A stretch of DNA of 64,000 nt, taken from Pseudomonadota bacterium. GTDB taxonomy: Bacteria > Pseudomonadota > Gammaproteobacteria > Burkholderiales > Burkholderiaceae_B. How positions within the stretch are numbered: the stretch's first letter is position 1; every line of letters starts with the position of its first letter. Below are positions 1 to 11,195 of the stretch, piece by piece. The notes under the pieces were generated by a model. That model was not told where the DNA came from. It did no database searches and saw only the letters and a list, made by a program, of their open reading frames with translations. Location: NCBI GenBank assembly GCA_023425645.1, contig JAFACG010000034.1, positions 72,156 to 136,155 of the forward strand, in the 5' to 3' direction. A program made the translations under genes and the position numbers.

Positions 1-82
1 CATGCCCTCGTTTGCCCAGACGCTCAGCGATGAGGAGCGCCAGGTCGTGGCCGGGTATGTCAGCTCGGTGGCCGGGCAGTAA
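1..82 (+). CDS. C-terminal end of a c-type cytochrome (partial)
   Basis: Only the last 26 codons are inside the window. They read MPSFAQTLSDEERQVVAGYV and then six more residues before TAA at 80-82. A Met-Pro-x-Phe followed by a short helix with a YV/YL pair is the usual end of a class I cytochrome c domain, where this Met is the distal haem ligand. The CXXCH motif would lie upstream, outside the window. A rho-independent terminator follows 24 bases later. The family call rests on this tail alone. Confidence 0.6.
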   Translation, partial: MPSFAQTLSDEERQVVAGYVSSVAGQ

Positions 83-105
83 TCCTCTTGCCGGTCAGGC
101 GCCAG

Positions 106-131
106 GCTCCCCCTCGGGGGAGCTTTTTTTT
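106..131 (+). terminator. Rho-independent terminator
   Basis: An 8-bp GC-rich stem (106-113 with 116-123) is followed by eight T residues. It lies just downstream of the cytochrome c end and closes that transcript. Confidence 0.8.
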
Positions 132-251
132 ATGGGTGCTTCGTATGCAAATGTATCTTTTTAAAGGGGTTTATTGACTCGCCAGCTCTGCTAGCCTGAC
201 CGGGCAATTCAGTCGCCTTAGCCAGCCCCCTTTCACCCAGGGAGTCGAGAT

Positions 252-449
252 ATGGTGTTCCTGATGTCATGCAGTCCGCGGCACTTCCCCGCTGCCCAGG
301 CGCCGGCTCCCTGCGCCCTGGAGCTGGAATGGCTGGGCATACGGACCAGCAACTTCATGTTGCTCTACGGCGTGGTCTGGGTCTCGCTGATCATCATGTA
401 CATCACCGAGGTACGCCGCACGCAGATCAGCGGTGAAAAGACGGCCTGA
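252..449 (+). CDS. Small single-pass membrane protein, unknown function
   Basis: A 65-residue ORF. Residues about 34-52 (FMLLYGVVWVSLIIMYITEV) form one clear membrane segment, followed by a short basic tail, so an N-out/C-in single-pass topology is likely. An AGGGAG-like ribosome site lies about 9 bases before ATG 252; ATG 267 is an alternative start. The preceding 120 bases are AT-rich and could hold a promoter. It is convergent with yheS. I do not recognise a family. The hydrophobic segment and ribosome site are the only support. Confidence 0.5.
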   Translation: MVFLMSCSPRHFPAAQAPAPCALELEWLGIRTSNFMLLYGVVWVSLIIMYITEVRRTQISGEKTA

Positions 450-545
450 TAAGACAGCCATGACGTTGCCGCGGTCTCTTTGGCACCGCGGAGGCCGTGC
501 ACGGGTCCCAGGCGCGGCGGCCGGGGCGAGCGCCCCGGCGCGGCT

Positions 546-2464
546 TCATTCCTGCCGGTTGATGTCCTCGATGGCTTCCTGCAGTTCCAGCCATTCTTCT
601 TCCAGCGCGTCGCGCTCCTTGCTGCGCTCGCCATGTTCGGCCATCAGCGCGGGACGCTGGTCCTTGTAGGCGTCGGAATAGAAGTCCGGGTCCTGCATCA
701 GGGCATCGAGTTCCTGCAGGCGCGCGGCGGCCTGGTCCATGGCGGCTTCCACTTTCTTCAGCCTGGCTTCCAGCGGCTTGCGCTGCTGGGCCTGGCGCTG
801 GCGCAGTTCCGCCTCCTGGCGGCGCTGGGCCTTGCGGTCCACGACTTCGTTTCCGTCGGCCCGCGTTTCCTGCCGGGCGTCGGAACGGGCCTGGGCGCTG
901 CGCGCCAGCAGCCAGTCCCGGTAGTCTTCCAGGTCGCCGTCGAATTCCTGCAGCCGGCCGTCGGCCACGATCCAGAACGAATCCACGGTGGAGCGCAGCA
1001 GGTGGCGGTCGTGAGAGACTAGCAGCACGCTGCCGCCGTAGTCGGCCAGGGCGTCTGCCAAGGCTTCCCGGGTGTCCACGTCCAGGTGGTTGGTGGGTTC
1101 GTCCAGCAGGAGCAGGTTGGGCTTCTGCCAGACGATCAGGGCCAGGGCCAGGCGGGCCTTTTCACCGCCCGAGAACGGCGCGGTGGGACTGGCGGCCATG
1201 TCGCCGCTGAACCCGAACGAGCCCAGGTAGTTGCGCAGTTCCTGCTCGCGCGTGTCCGGGGCCAGGCGCGCCAGGTGCTGCAGGGGCGAGGATTCCGGGT
1301 CGATGGAATCGAGCTGGTGCTGGGCGAAGTAGCCGATGACCAGGCCCTTGGATTCGAGCCGTTCGCCGCTCAGCGGCGCCAGCTTGCCGGCCAGGGTCTT
1401 GACCAGCGTGGACTTGCCCGCGCCATTCATGCCCAGCACGCCCACGCGCGCCCCGCCGCGCACCATCAGGCGCACGCCCCTCAGGATGGGAGCCGGGCGG
1501 TCCGGGTAGCCCAGGTCGGCCTGTTCCAGCGTCAGCAGCGGATCGGGCGTGTACTCGGGCGAGGGCAGGCGTATGGACACGCCGGACTCCACGCGCAGCG
1601 GCGCCAGGGTCTGCATGCGCGCCAGCGCCTTCACGCGGCTTTGCGCCTGCTTGGCCTTGGTGGCCTGGGCCTTGAAACGATCGATGAAGCTTTGCAGGCG
1701 GGCGGCCTCGCGCGTCTGGCGCTCGTAGGCGATCTGGCTTTGCTGCACGCGTTCGGCACGCTGCGCCAGGAAGTCGTTGTAGCCGCCCTTGTAGCGGACC
1801 AGCTTGCCATGGTCCAGGTGCAGGATGGAGCGGGCCACCGCGTCCAGGAATTCGGTGTCGTGCGAAATGAGCAGCACGGTGCCCGGATAGGAGGCCAGCC
1901 AGCGTTCCAGCCAGAGCATGGCGTCCAGGTCCAGGTGGTTGGTGGGTTCGTCCAGCAGAAGCAGGTCGGACGGCGCCATCAGGGCGCGCGCCAGCGACAG
2001 GCGCATTTGCCAGCCGCCGGAGAACTCGCGCACCGGCAGCATCCACTGGTCGGGGCGAAAGCCCAGGCCGGCCAGCAACTGTTCGGCGCGCGACGGCGCG
2101 GACCAGGCGTCAGCCTCCACCAGGGCGTTTTCCAGCTCGGCGATGCGCTGGCCGTCCGAGTCGGGCGTATCGGCGCGCGCCTGCTGCAAGGCGCGCAGGC
2201 GCACGTCGCCGTCGATGACGAATTCGCGCGCCGCACGGTTGCGGTCCGGAATGGTCTGGCGCACGCTGGCGACTTCCCAGGCCTCGGGGATGCTCAGGTC
2301 GCCCGCGTCCAGGTCCAGCTCGCCTTGCAGCAGGGCGAACAGCGAGGACTTGCCCGCGCCGTTCTTGCCCACGATGCCCAGGCGCTCGCCGGGATTGACG
2401 ATGAATTCGGTGTCTTCCAGCAGCACCTTGACGCCGCGCCGCAGCGTGATTCCAGTTGCGCGTA

Positions 2465-2468
<4 letters not shown>
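546..2468 (-). CDS. yheS: ABC-F family ATPase, YheS type
   Basis: A 640-residue soluble protein with two ABC ATPase domains and no membrane segments. The first Walker A (GKNGAGKSS) is at about residues 34-42 and the second (GMNGAGKST) near 345. Both halves carry an FSGG signature and an LLLDEPTNHLD Walker B, typical of ABC-F. A basic linker (IDRFKAQATKAKQAQSR) joins the halves, and a charged coiled coil fills the last 100 residues. Length and layout match Escherichia coli YheS (637 aa), a ribosome-associated translation factor. The start used is GTG at 2468, which overlaps the prmB stop by four bases and begins at the conserved VIRATGITLRRG. A longer reading would run into prmB. It is the last gene of the dapD-dapE-prmB-yheS run. 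Confidence 0.9.
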
Positions 2469-5339
<2,871 letters not shown>

Positions 5340-5698
5340 GGTCTAGGCTCTGCGTCGAGTCAGGCCGCCGGCGGCGGAAAGAAGCCGCGCTGGGCGCGGA
5401 CTTGCCGCCGATGCGGCCGAGGTTTAGGTCGAGCCAACAGGATAACCGAGTCCGGCGCGTCCTCGCCACGATTTTATGCTGCGCTGCAAAACGGATGCGA
5501 CGCTGGAAGCGGCCCTGGTCCGTGATGCGGAGACTGCGGCGGCAAGGCCGGAATTCTTCACAATTTTCCATTTCTTATTACAGGCATTTGTTCAAGGATG
5601 CCCGGGGCTGTGCCTAGAATGAATCAATAATCGAATGCGATGTCGCTGGCTTCAGGCCGCAGTGAAGAGATTCTTTTTTGACACTATGAGGAGGCGCC
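5340..5698. other. Intergenic region with divergent promoters
   Basis: No coding frame here looks real. The stretch separates dapD (minus) from a small plus-strand peptide gene and should hold both promoters. The right half is AT-rich, and a GAGGAGG ribosome site sits at about 5687-5693 for the peptide. I see no repeats or RNA gene. Confidence 0.5.
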
Positions 5699-5773
5699 AT
5701 GAGATCGATACTTCTATGGTTGTTGGGTGTTCCTATTCCAATCATTATCTTGTTGGCCTTGTTCTGGCATTGA
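5699..5773 (+). CDS. 24-residue hydrophobic peptide
   Basis: ATG 5699 to TGA 5771-5773 encodes a 24-residue peptide that starts MRSILLWLLGVPIPIIILLA and ends LFWH: one complete membrane segment with a positive N-terminus and a central PIP kink. A strong GAGGAGG ribosome site lies 5-6 bases upstream. It looks like the short RxLLLWLxGVPIPIIIL peptides I recall in proteobacterial genomes, whose function is unknown to me. It lies 38 bases before the next membrane-protein gene and may share its transcript. It is easily missed because of its length. Confidence 0.6.
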   Translation: MRSILLWLLGVPIPIIILLALFWH

Positions 5774-5811
5774 ATCGCCGGGCGTCGACATCTTTTTGAA
5801 AAGGAAAGACC

Positions 5812-6708
5812 ATGCCTGTTACGCAAATTGCACCTGGTTCGGAACACGCCCCGCGCTGGACGATGGAATCGTCCCGTTCCGCGGTTTCCTGGGGAGCCGT
5901 CATTGCAGGCGCTGTCATCAGCGCGGCCCTGACCGGCGCCTTGTTCATCGGCGGCACGGGATTGGGTTTTCTGGCCGTGTCGCCTTGGAGCGGCGACGGC
6001 GCTTCCGGCTCGGCGCTGGCCATCGGCACCATAGTCTGGATGTTCGCCACCCATGTCATTGCCTATGGCATTGCCGGGTATGTGACGGGCCGCTTGCGCA
6101 CCAACTGGATCGAAGTGCCCAATGACGAGATCTACTTCCGGGATACCGCCCATGGTTTTCTGGTGTGGGCGGTCAGCGCCGTCGTCGCCTTGTTCATGCT
6201 GGGCTCCACGGCCGCGTCCATCGCTTCGGGAACGGCCAAGGCGGGGGCGAGCCTGGCCGGCGCGGGGCTGGGGGCCGCCTCGGCCGTGGCGGCCGACGCC
6301 GGCAGCGACCAGGCGCAAGGACTGAACCTGGATTATTTCACTGACGTATTGCTCAGGCCGGCCGACCCGGCGGTCCGCAGCGGCGATCCGGACAAGGAAG
6401 TGGGCCGTATTCTGGCGCGCAGCCTGCAGGAAGGCGACGTCTCCCCGCAGGACAGGGATTATCTGCTGCGGCTGGTGGCCGACCGTGCGGGCGTGCCGCC
6501 CGAACAGGCCCAGGAGCGCCTGGACGCGGTTCAGCAGCAGGCGCGGCAGGCCGCGCAGAAGCTGGAGCAGCAAGCTCGCGAGGCTGCGGATGCCGCTCGC
6601 AAGGCGGCCGCCGCCTTCGCCCTTTGGGGGTTCGCTTCCTTGCTGCTGGGAGCGTTCGTGGCCAGCCTGGCCGCCACCATAGGCGGCCGGGCCCGGACTC
6701 GCTGGTGA
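5812..6708 (+). CDS. Multi-pass membrane protein with long helical insert, unknown function
   Basis: A 298-residue protein. Hydrophobic helices occur at about residues 23-48, 62-90, 115-140 and 265-290. Between the last two lies a soluble stretch with an Ala/Gln/Glu-rich amphipathic helix (about 225-262, heptad-like), which could form a coiled coil. The motif WGAVIAGAVISAALTGALF near the N-terminus is common in uncharacterised envelope proteins. ATG 5812 follows a good AAAGGAAAG site. A terminator follows within 15 bases. No catalytic motif is seen, and no function is assigned. Confidence 0.75.
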   Translation: MPVTQIAPGSEHAPRWTMESSRSAVSWGAVIAGAVISAALTGALFIGGTGLGFLAVSPWSGDGASGSALAIGTIVWMFATHVIAYGIAGYVTGRLRTNWIEVPNDEIYFRDTAHGFLVWAVSAVVALFMLGSTAASIASGTAKAGASLAGAGLGAASAVAADAGSDQAQGLNLDYFTDVLLRPADPAVRSGDPDKEVGRILARSLQEGDVSPQDRDYLLRLVADRAGVPPEQAQERLDAVQQQARQAAQKLEQQAREAADAARKAAAAFALWGFASLLLGAFVASLAATIGGRARTRW

Positions 6709-6721
6709 TCCCGCATCCTGG

Positions 6722-6750
6722 AAAACCGCCGTTTCGACGGCGGTTTTTTT
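6722..6750 (+). terminator. Rho-independent terminator
   Basis: The stem AAAACCGCCGT pairs with ACGGCGG plus the T run around a TTCG tetraloop, ending in seven T residues. It ends the 5699-6708 transcript. Confidence 0.88.
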
Positions 6751-6995
6751 CGTCTTGAGAGCGGGTTTTCCTGATTTTTTCCGTATGGGGCCTGCCTTTA
6801 TTGCAGCATCCAAAGGCAAGGGAAATTCCATCGGCGCGCAGCATATTTTCAATTCGCGGCAGGTGTGTATAATTTTTTTGCCTCCAGAATGTTCTGCAAG
6901 GGCTTTGCATCGCGTCCTGGATTCCATATCCAGGGGTATCGCGCCCTGTCTTTCCATTGGATGCTTCAATAATAAAAAACGGGGGACATGACAGC

Positions 6996-8762
6996 ATGAC
7001 GGCAGAAATCGCGGTGGTCCTGTGCACGGCCCTGGTGGCGATTGTCCTGTTTGCGACCGAGAAGCTCAGAATCGACGCGGTAGCCTTGCTGGTGCTGAGC
7101 AGCCTGGCCGTGCTGGGCCTGGTCACGCCCGGGCAGGCTCTGGCCGGATTCAGCAATCCGGCCACGATCACGGTGGCGGCCATGTTCGTGCTGGCGGCGG
7201 GCCTGCAGAACAGCGGCGCGCTCTCGGGCATAGGCCGATTGCTGGGCAAGGCCCGTTCGCCGCTGCAATTTCTGCTCATCCTGTTCCTGGTGCTGGCGAT
7301 CATCGCGCCGTTCGTGAACAACACCGCCGTCGTCGCCGTGTTCATGCCCATCGTGATGACGGCCACCGCCAGCATAGGCATGTCGCCTTCCAAGGCCTTG
7401 ATCCCGCTGTCCTATGTATCGCAGATGGCGGGCGTGTGCACGCTGGTGGGAACCTCCACCAATCTGCTGGTCAATGCGATCGCCCGCGACCTGGGGCATC
7501 CCGGCTTTGGCATGTTCGAGTTCACGGCGCTGGGCGTCATCTGCCTGGCGGCCGGCTGCCTGTATCTGCTGACCGTCGGCCGCTGGCTGCTGCCGGACAC
7601 CCGCGGCGCGGAGCTGGTCGATCATTACGAGCTGGGCAAGTACATCACGGAGCTGCGCGTCATGTCCGATTCGTCCCTGATCGGGACCTCCGTGGGCGAA
7701 GCCAAGCTGGGCGAGCAGTACGGCGTCTTCGTGCTGGAGCTGCTGCGCGGCGAAGACAAGGTCTGGGCGCCGCGCGAACAGGAACTGCAGGAAGGCGATG
7801 TGCTGCTGGCGCGCGGCGACTGGTCCAAGCTGGACGAGCTGCGCAAAGAGGCCGGCCTGGAGGTGGATCCGCAGTTCAAGCTGCAGCAGCGCTCCTTCGA
7901 GGAAGTGGACCAGGTGCTGACCGAAGTGATGATCGCGCCGCGTTCGCGCATCAGCGGCAGCACGCTGGGTACCCTGGACCCGCGCTGGCATCACAAGGCC
8001 ACCGTGCTGGGCATTCACAGGCGCGGCCAGGTGCTGCGCGAGAAACTGCGCGATGTGCGCTTGCGGGTGGGCGACATTCTCCTGATGCTGACGCCGGTCT
8101 CGGAGAAGGCCGCCTTGCGCTCGGACACCAACGTCATCGTGCTGTCCGAGCGCGAGGCTGAAAAGCCCATGGGCTGGCGTGCGCCGTTCGCGCTGCTCAC
8201 CATGGCGCTGGTCATCACCGTGTCGGCCCTGGGCTGGGTGCCGATCGCCATCACCTCGCTGGCCGGCGCCGTGGCCATGACCCTGGCGGGCTGCCTGAGC
8301 GCCGACGAAGTCTATGACGCCATAGACTGGCGCATCATCATCCTGCTGGCGGGCCTGCTGCCGCTGGGAGTGGCCATGAGCGAGACGGGCGCGGCGCAGT
8401 TCCTGGTCGAGAACACCATCGGGCTGGTCCGCTCCTCCGGGCCCCTGGTGGTGCTGGCGGTGCTCTACCTGATGGCCCTGCTGCTGACCGAATTCATGAG
8501 CAACGCGGCTGCCGCCGTGCTGTTGACGCCCATCGGCATGTCCACCGCCCGGATGCTGGAGGTGGATGCCACGCCATTTCTGATCGCGGTCACTTTTGCG
8601 GCCTCCACCAGCTTTGCCACCCCGGTGGGCTACCAGACCAACACCATGGTGTATGGGGCGGGAGGGTATCGCTTTGTCGACTTCATCAAGGTCGGTTTGC
8701 CCTTGAACCTGATCTTCTGGGTGCTGGGCGTGACATTCATTCCCATCTTCTGGCCGTTCTGA
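6996..8762 (+). CDS. SLC13/DASS-type transporter with two RCK-C domains
   Basis: A 588-residue inner-membrane protein. Two blocks of about five to six membrane helices (residues 1-195 and 400-588) flank a soluble centre with two TrkA-C (RCK_C) domains at about 210-290 and 300-385. Helix hairpins carrying FVNNTAVVAVFMP and the SNAAAAVLLTP repeat match the substrate/Na+ sites of the divalent-anion:sodium symporter family (sulfate, dicarboxylates). Substrate cannot be told from sequence. ATG 6996 was chosen because a GGGGGAC site precedes it by about 9 bases and helix 1 begins at residue 4; an in-frame start at 6957 would add 13 polar residues. A TATAAT-like -10 lies at 6869-6874. Confidence 0.85.
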   Translation: MTAEIAVVLCTALVAIVLFATEKLRIDAVALLVLSSLAVLGLVTPGQALAGFSNPATITVAAMFVLAAGLQNSGALSGIGRLLGKARSPLQFLLILFLVLAIIAPFVNNTAVVAVFMPIVMTATASIGMSPSKALIPLSYVSQMAGVCTLVGTSTNLLVNAIARDLGHPGFGMFEFTALGVICLAAGCLYLLTVGRWLLPDTRGAELVDHYELGKYITELRVMSDSSLIGTSVGEAKLGEQYGVFVLELLRGEDKVWAPREQELQEGDVLLARGDWSKLDELRKEAGLEVDPQFKLQQRSFEEVDQVLTEVMIAPRSRISGSTLGTLDPRWHHKATVLGIHRRGQVLREKLRDVRLRVGDILLMLTPVSEKAALRSDTNVIVLSEREAEKPMGWRAPFALLTMALVITVSALGWVPIAITSLAGAVAMTLAGCLSADEVYDAIDWRIIILLAGLLPLGVAMSETGAAQFLVENTIGLVRSSGPLVVLAVLYLMALLLTEFMSNAAAAVLLTPIGMSTARMLEVDATPFLIAVTFAASTSFATPVGYQTNTMVYGAGGYRFVDFIKVGLPLNLIFWVLGVTFIPIFWPF

Positions 8763-8823
8763 GCGCACGTTTACGCCTGCCGCCGGCCGGGCTGCGGAGC
8801 CGGCAGTTTTCAAGGATTGAACC

Positions 8824-9306
8824 ATGACCAGCCTTTCCCCTTGCGCAGAGGCGCCGCCAATGCTGGATCCGCGTATGGCCGAGGAGATCCGGGCCAGCTT
8901 TGCGCGTCAGAACGCCATGGCGCTGATCCAGGCCAGCCTGCCCGTGGTCGAAGCGGGCCGCGTCGAGATCCACCTGCCGCATTGGAGCGGCGTGGAGCAG
9001 CAGCATGGATTCGTGCACGGCGGCGTGGTGGGCATGATCGCGGATTCGGCGGCCGGCTACGCCGCCATGACCCTGGCGCCGCCCGGCGCTTCGGTCCTGA
9101 GCGTGGAATACAAGGTGAATTTCCTGGCCCCGGCCCAGGGGCAGGCCCTGATTGCGCGCGGCCAGGTATTGCGCCCGGGACGCAACCTGATCATTACGCG
9201 CGGGGAAGTGTATGCCGTGCTGCAAGGGCAGGAGACGCTATGCGCCCTGATGCAGCAGACCATCATGGTCATGCATGGCCGCCCCGAGAAGGCGGGGGCG
9301 GCCTGA
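8824..9306 (+). CDS. PaaI-family hotdog thioesterase
   Basis: A 160-residue single hotdog domain. The HGFVHGGVVGMIADSAAGY segment holds the HGG motif and acidic residue used by PaaI-type acyl-CoA thioesterases, and the VNFLAPAQG strand is typical. It probably hydrolyses a medium-chain or aromatic acyl-CoA; the substrate is unknown. ATG 8824 follows AAGGATTGAACC. It is 61 bases after the SLC13 gene and convergent with the next gene. Confidence 0.85.
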   Translation: MTSLSPCAEAPPMLDPRMAEEIRASFARQNAMALIQASLPVVEAGRVEIHLPHWSGVEQQHGFVHGGVVGMIADSAAGYAAMTLAPPGASVLSVEYKVNFLAPAQGQALIARGQVLRPGRNLIITRGEVYAVLQGQETLCALMQQTIMVMHGRPEKAGAA

Positions 9307-9312
9307 GGCGGC

Positions 9313-9702
9313 TCAGAAGGCCGGCGGCTTCCTGTAGGTCAGCAGCATCACGCACAGTGCGGCGGTGCACAGGCCATAGATGATGGAGCCGTAGGAAAAG
9401 GTGACGCCCATGCCGCATACCTTGGAGAACAACAGCGACTTTTCGCAGATGCTTTTGATCGTGGAGGCGAAGATGCCGATGTGTGCGGCCATGGCGAGCC
9501 AGGCGAACCGGACCTTGTCGGCCCAGATCAGGCTGGCGACGGCCAGGACGGACAGCGGCAGGAGAAAGCCGAAAAAACCGGCGCTCCAGCCCGAATAGGC
9601 ATCCGAGGCCTGGGCCAGGCTGTTGTTGATATGGGCAAAGGGAAGAAACCAGAAAGCGAGCAGCGCTGCGCATAGGCCGAAAATCAGGTTTCTGGTATTC
9701 AT
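9313..9702 (-). CDS. Small four-helix membrane protein, unknown function
   Basis: 129 residues from ATG 9702 with four predicted membrane helices (about 5-22, 45-62, 67-85 and 98-118). A CEKSLLFSKVCG loop carries two cysteines. The frame stays open upstream to 9876, but that extension is AT-rich, charged and without a ribosome site, so ATG 9702 is preferred, although its own ribosome site is weak. The upstream 300 bases contain an hrp-box-like element in the same orientation (10003-10027). No family recognised. Confidence 0.6.
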   Translation of the reverse strand: MNTRNLIFGLCAALLAFWFLPFAHINNSLAQASDAYSGWSAGFFGFLLPLSVLAVASLIWADKVRFAWLAMAAHIGIFASTIKSICEKSLLFSKVCGMGVTFSYGSIIYGLCTAALCVMLLTYRKPPAF

Positions 9703-10002
9703 GATCTGCGCAATCAAGGGATAAGTGTCTATTGCATAGGAAGATTCCAGTGTAACAGAAAATCTCTCTTTATAAATATGAGTTATGTTAGATGGCTTAT
9801 ACATATTCGATTGGTATCTTCTTCGGTATATAACGCAACAATATCTGTCAATTGCTGACCACGCTCGCGGGCACATGCAGGGAGGGCCCGCAGGCGGGGG
9901 GCGGTGCTTGAGCCCGTGATCATGCGTATTGCGTCCGGTCCTGTGGCGGCTTCGCCTAGCGGATGTCGACCTGTTTGTCTGCGCAGCGCCCCAGGACTGT
10001 AG
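9703..10002. other. AT-rich leader and intergenic region
   Basis: The stretch between the 9702 start and the hrp-like element changes composition sharply: 9703-9850 is AT-rich and 9850-10000 is GC-rich. A minus-strand 46-codon ORF (9923 down to 9783) is possible but has no clear ribosome site. Nothing else is seen. Confidence 0.4.
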
Positions 10003-10027
10003 GTAACGACTTTTACAAGTCCGTTCC
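10003..10027 (-). promoter_or_regulatory. hrp-box-like element (outlying copy)
   Basis: Read on the minus strand this is GGAAC, 15 bases, GTTAC, then CTA, so it has the same GGAAC-N15-GTTACNNA form as the six elements at 19.8-25.8 kb. It points toward the small membrane protein at 9313-9702, with about 300 bases between. A chance match cannot be excluded: ten fixed bases are expected about 0.1 times in 128 kb of strand. Confidence 0.4.
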
Positions 10028-10120
10028 TATATGGAGGGGTGCAGGACGGCCGGGCTGCTTATAATCGGTGCGCTGCCGGCGCAACGATGCGGGCCGGCGG
10101 CTGCATCCAGTACGAGCGGC

Positions 10121-11026
10121 ATGACCAGAAAGAAAAAAGCAGTATCGACAAGAAAATCATCAGGCAGGAACAAGTCGGGGACGGGAAGCCTCATCCGTTT
10201 CCTGAAGTCAGCGGGGGCTTCCGCGCTGGCGGCGTTCGGAGCGGCCAGTTGCGCTCTTCATCCGCAGCTGCGGGACTGGCCGGGCCTGGATCAGGTCATG
10301 GCGAAGCTGGAGTGGCCGCAGGCCTCGTCCGTCGTCGCGCCGCCCGCCAATGGCTATGTCCAGACTTCGTTTGCGCAGTGCCCGCAGTTCTTTCCCGGCA
10401 AGCCGCCGGTGGTGCCGGCGGCCTACACGCTGCGCGAGTTGTGCTTCAGTTCGTTTGCGATCCTGCACAGCGGCCAGACCAAGACGCCCGTCTTCGTGGC
10501 AGAGCGTTTGAACCGTCGAGCCCTGCAGGCCGGACAAGGTCTGCCGCGCACCGACAAGTTCTATGCGGAAGGCCGCCTGCCGGCGTCCGAACGGGCTGAG
10601 CTGGCGGACTACCGCGGTTCGGGTTATTCACGCGGGCACATGGCTCCGGCCGGCGACATGGCCGACGAGCAGGGCATGGCGCAGAGTTTCTCCCTGGCCA
10701 ATATGGTGCCGCAGAATCAGGTTCATAACGGCGGGCCCTGGAATCAGATCGAAGGGGACACCCGCAAATATGTGCAGCGCGCCGCCGGCGACGTGTATGT
10801 GTTCACGGGGCCGGTGTTTGCGGCGCGGCCGCCCACCATAGGCCAGGGCAGGGTGGCTGTGCCCAGCCATCTGTTCAAGCTGGTGTATGACGCCACCACC
10901 CGTCGCTCCTGGGTGCATTGGCAGGCCAACGATGCCGCGACCAAGGCGGGCCCGCCCATCAGCTACGAGGAATTCGTGCGGCGCACGGGCATGCATCTGC
11001 TGCCGGCCCTGGCGCCGTCGTCGTGA
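10121..11026 (+). CDS. DNA/RNA non-specific endonuclease (NUC1/EndA family)
   Basis: 301 residues from ATG 10121. A very basic N-terminus (RKKKAV...) is followed by a hydrophobic segment at about residues 28-45 that could be an uncleaved signal or anchor; an SCAL sequence there could even be a lipobox. The beta-beta-alpha metal nuclease core shows SRGHMAPAGDM (catalytic His of the DRGH motif, here SRGH) and NMVPQNQVHNGGPWNQIE (metal-binding Asn and substrate contacts). It probably degrades nucleic acid in the periplasm or outside. An in-frame start at 10031 exists, but the sequence before 10121 is not protein-like. Confidence 0.85.
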   Translation: MTRKKKAVSTRKSSGRNKSGTGSLIRFLKSAGASALAAFGAASCALHPQLRDWPGLDQVMAKLEWPQASSVVAPPANGYVQTSFAQCPQFFPGKPPVVPAAYTLRELCFSSFAILHSGQTKTPVFVAERLNRRALQAGQGLPRTDKFYAEGRLPASERAELADYRGSGYSRGHMAPAGDMADEQGMAQSFSLANMVPQNQVHNGGPWNQIEGDTRKYVQRAAGDVYVFTGPVFAARPPTIGQGRVAVPSHLFKLVYDATTRRSWVHWQANDAATKAGPPISYEEFVRRTGMHLLPALAPSS

Positions 11027-11195
11027 ACGACACATGCGCGTGGCATTCAATAAATAAATGTTTTTGATTTCAATATTTAATTTGTGCATGGCGCTGCCCT
11101 GATTTATCGTGAAAAAGAGCTGATGCCGCTTGGAAGCAGTCCCCGGTTTTTTCGATCGGCGGAGTGCGGCGGCGCTATTTGGAAAGAGAATCGCC

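Noticed and set aside
5614..6969. 451-codon minus-strand ORF over the membrane-protein gene
   Set aside because: The plus strand has a ribosome site, membrane helices and a terminator; the minus reading has none of these.
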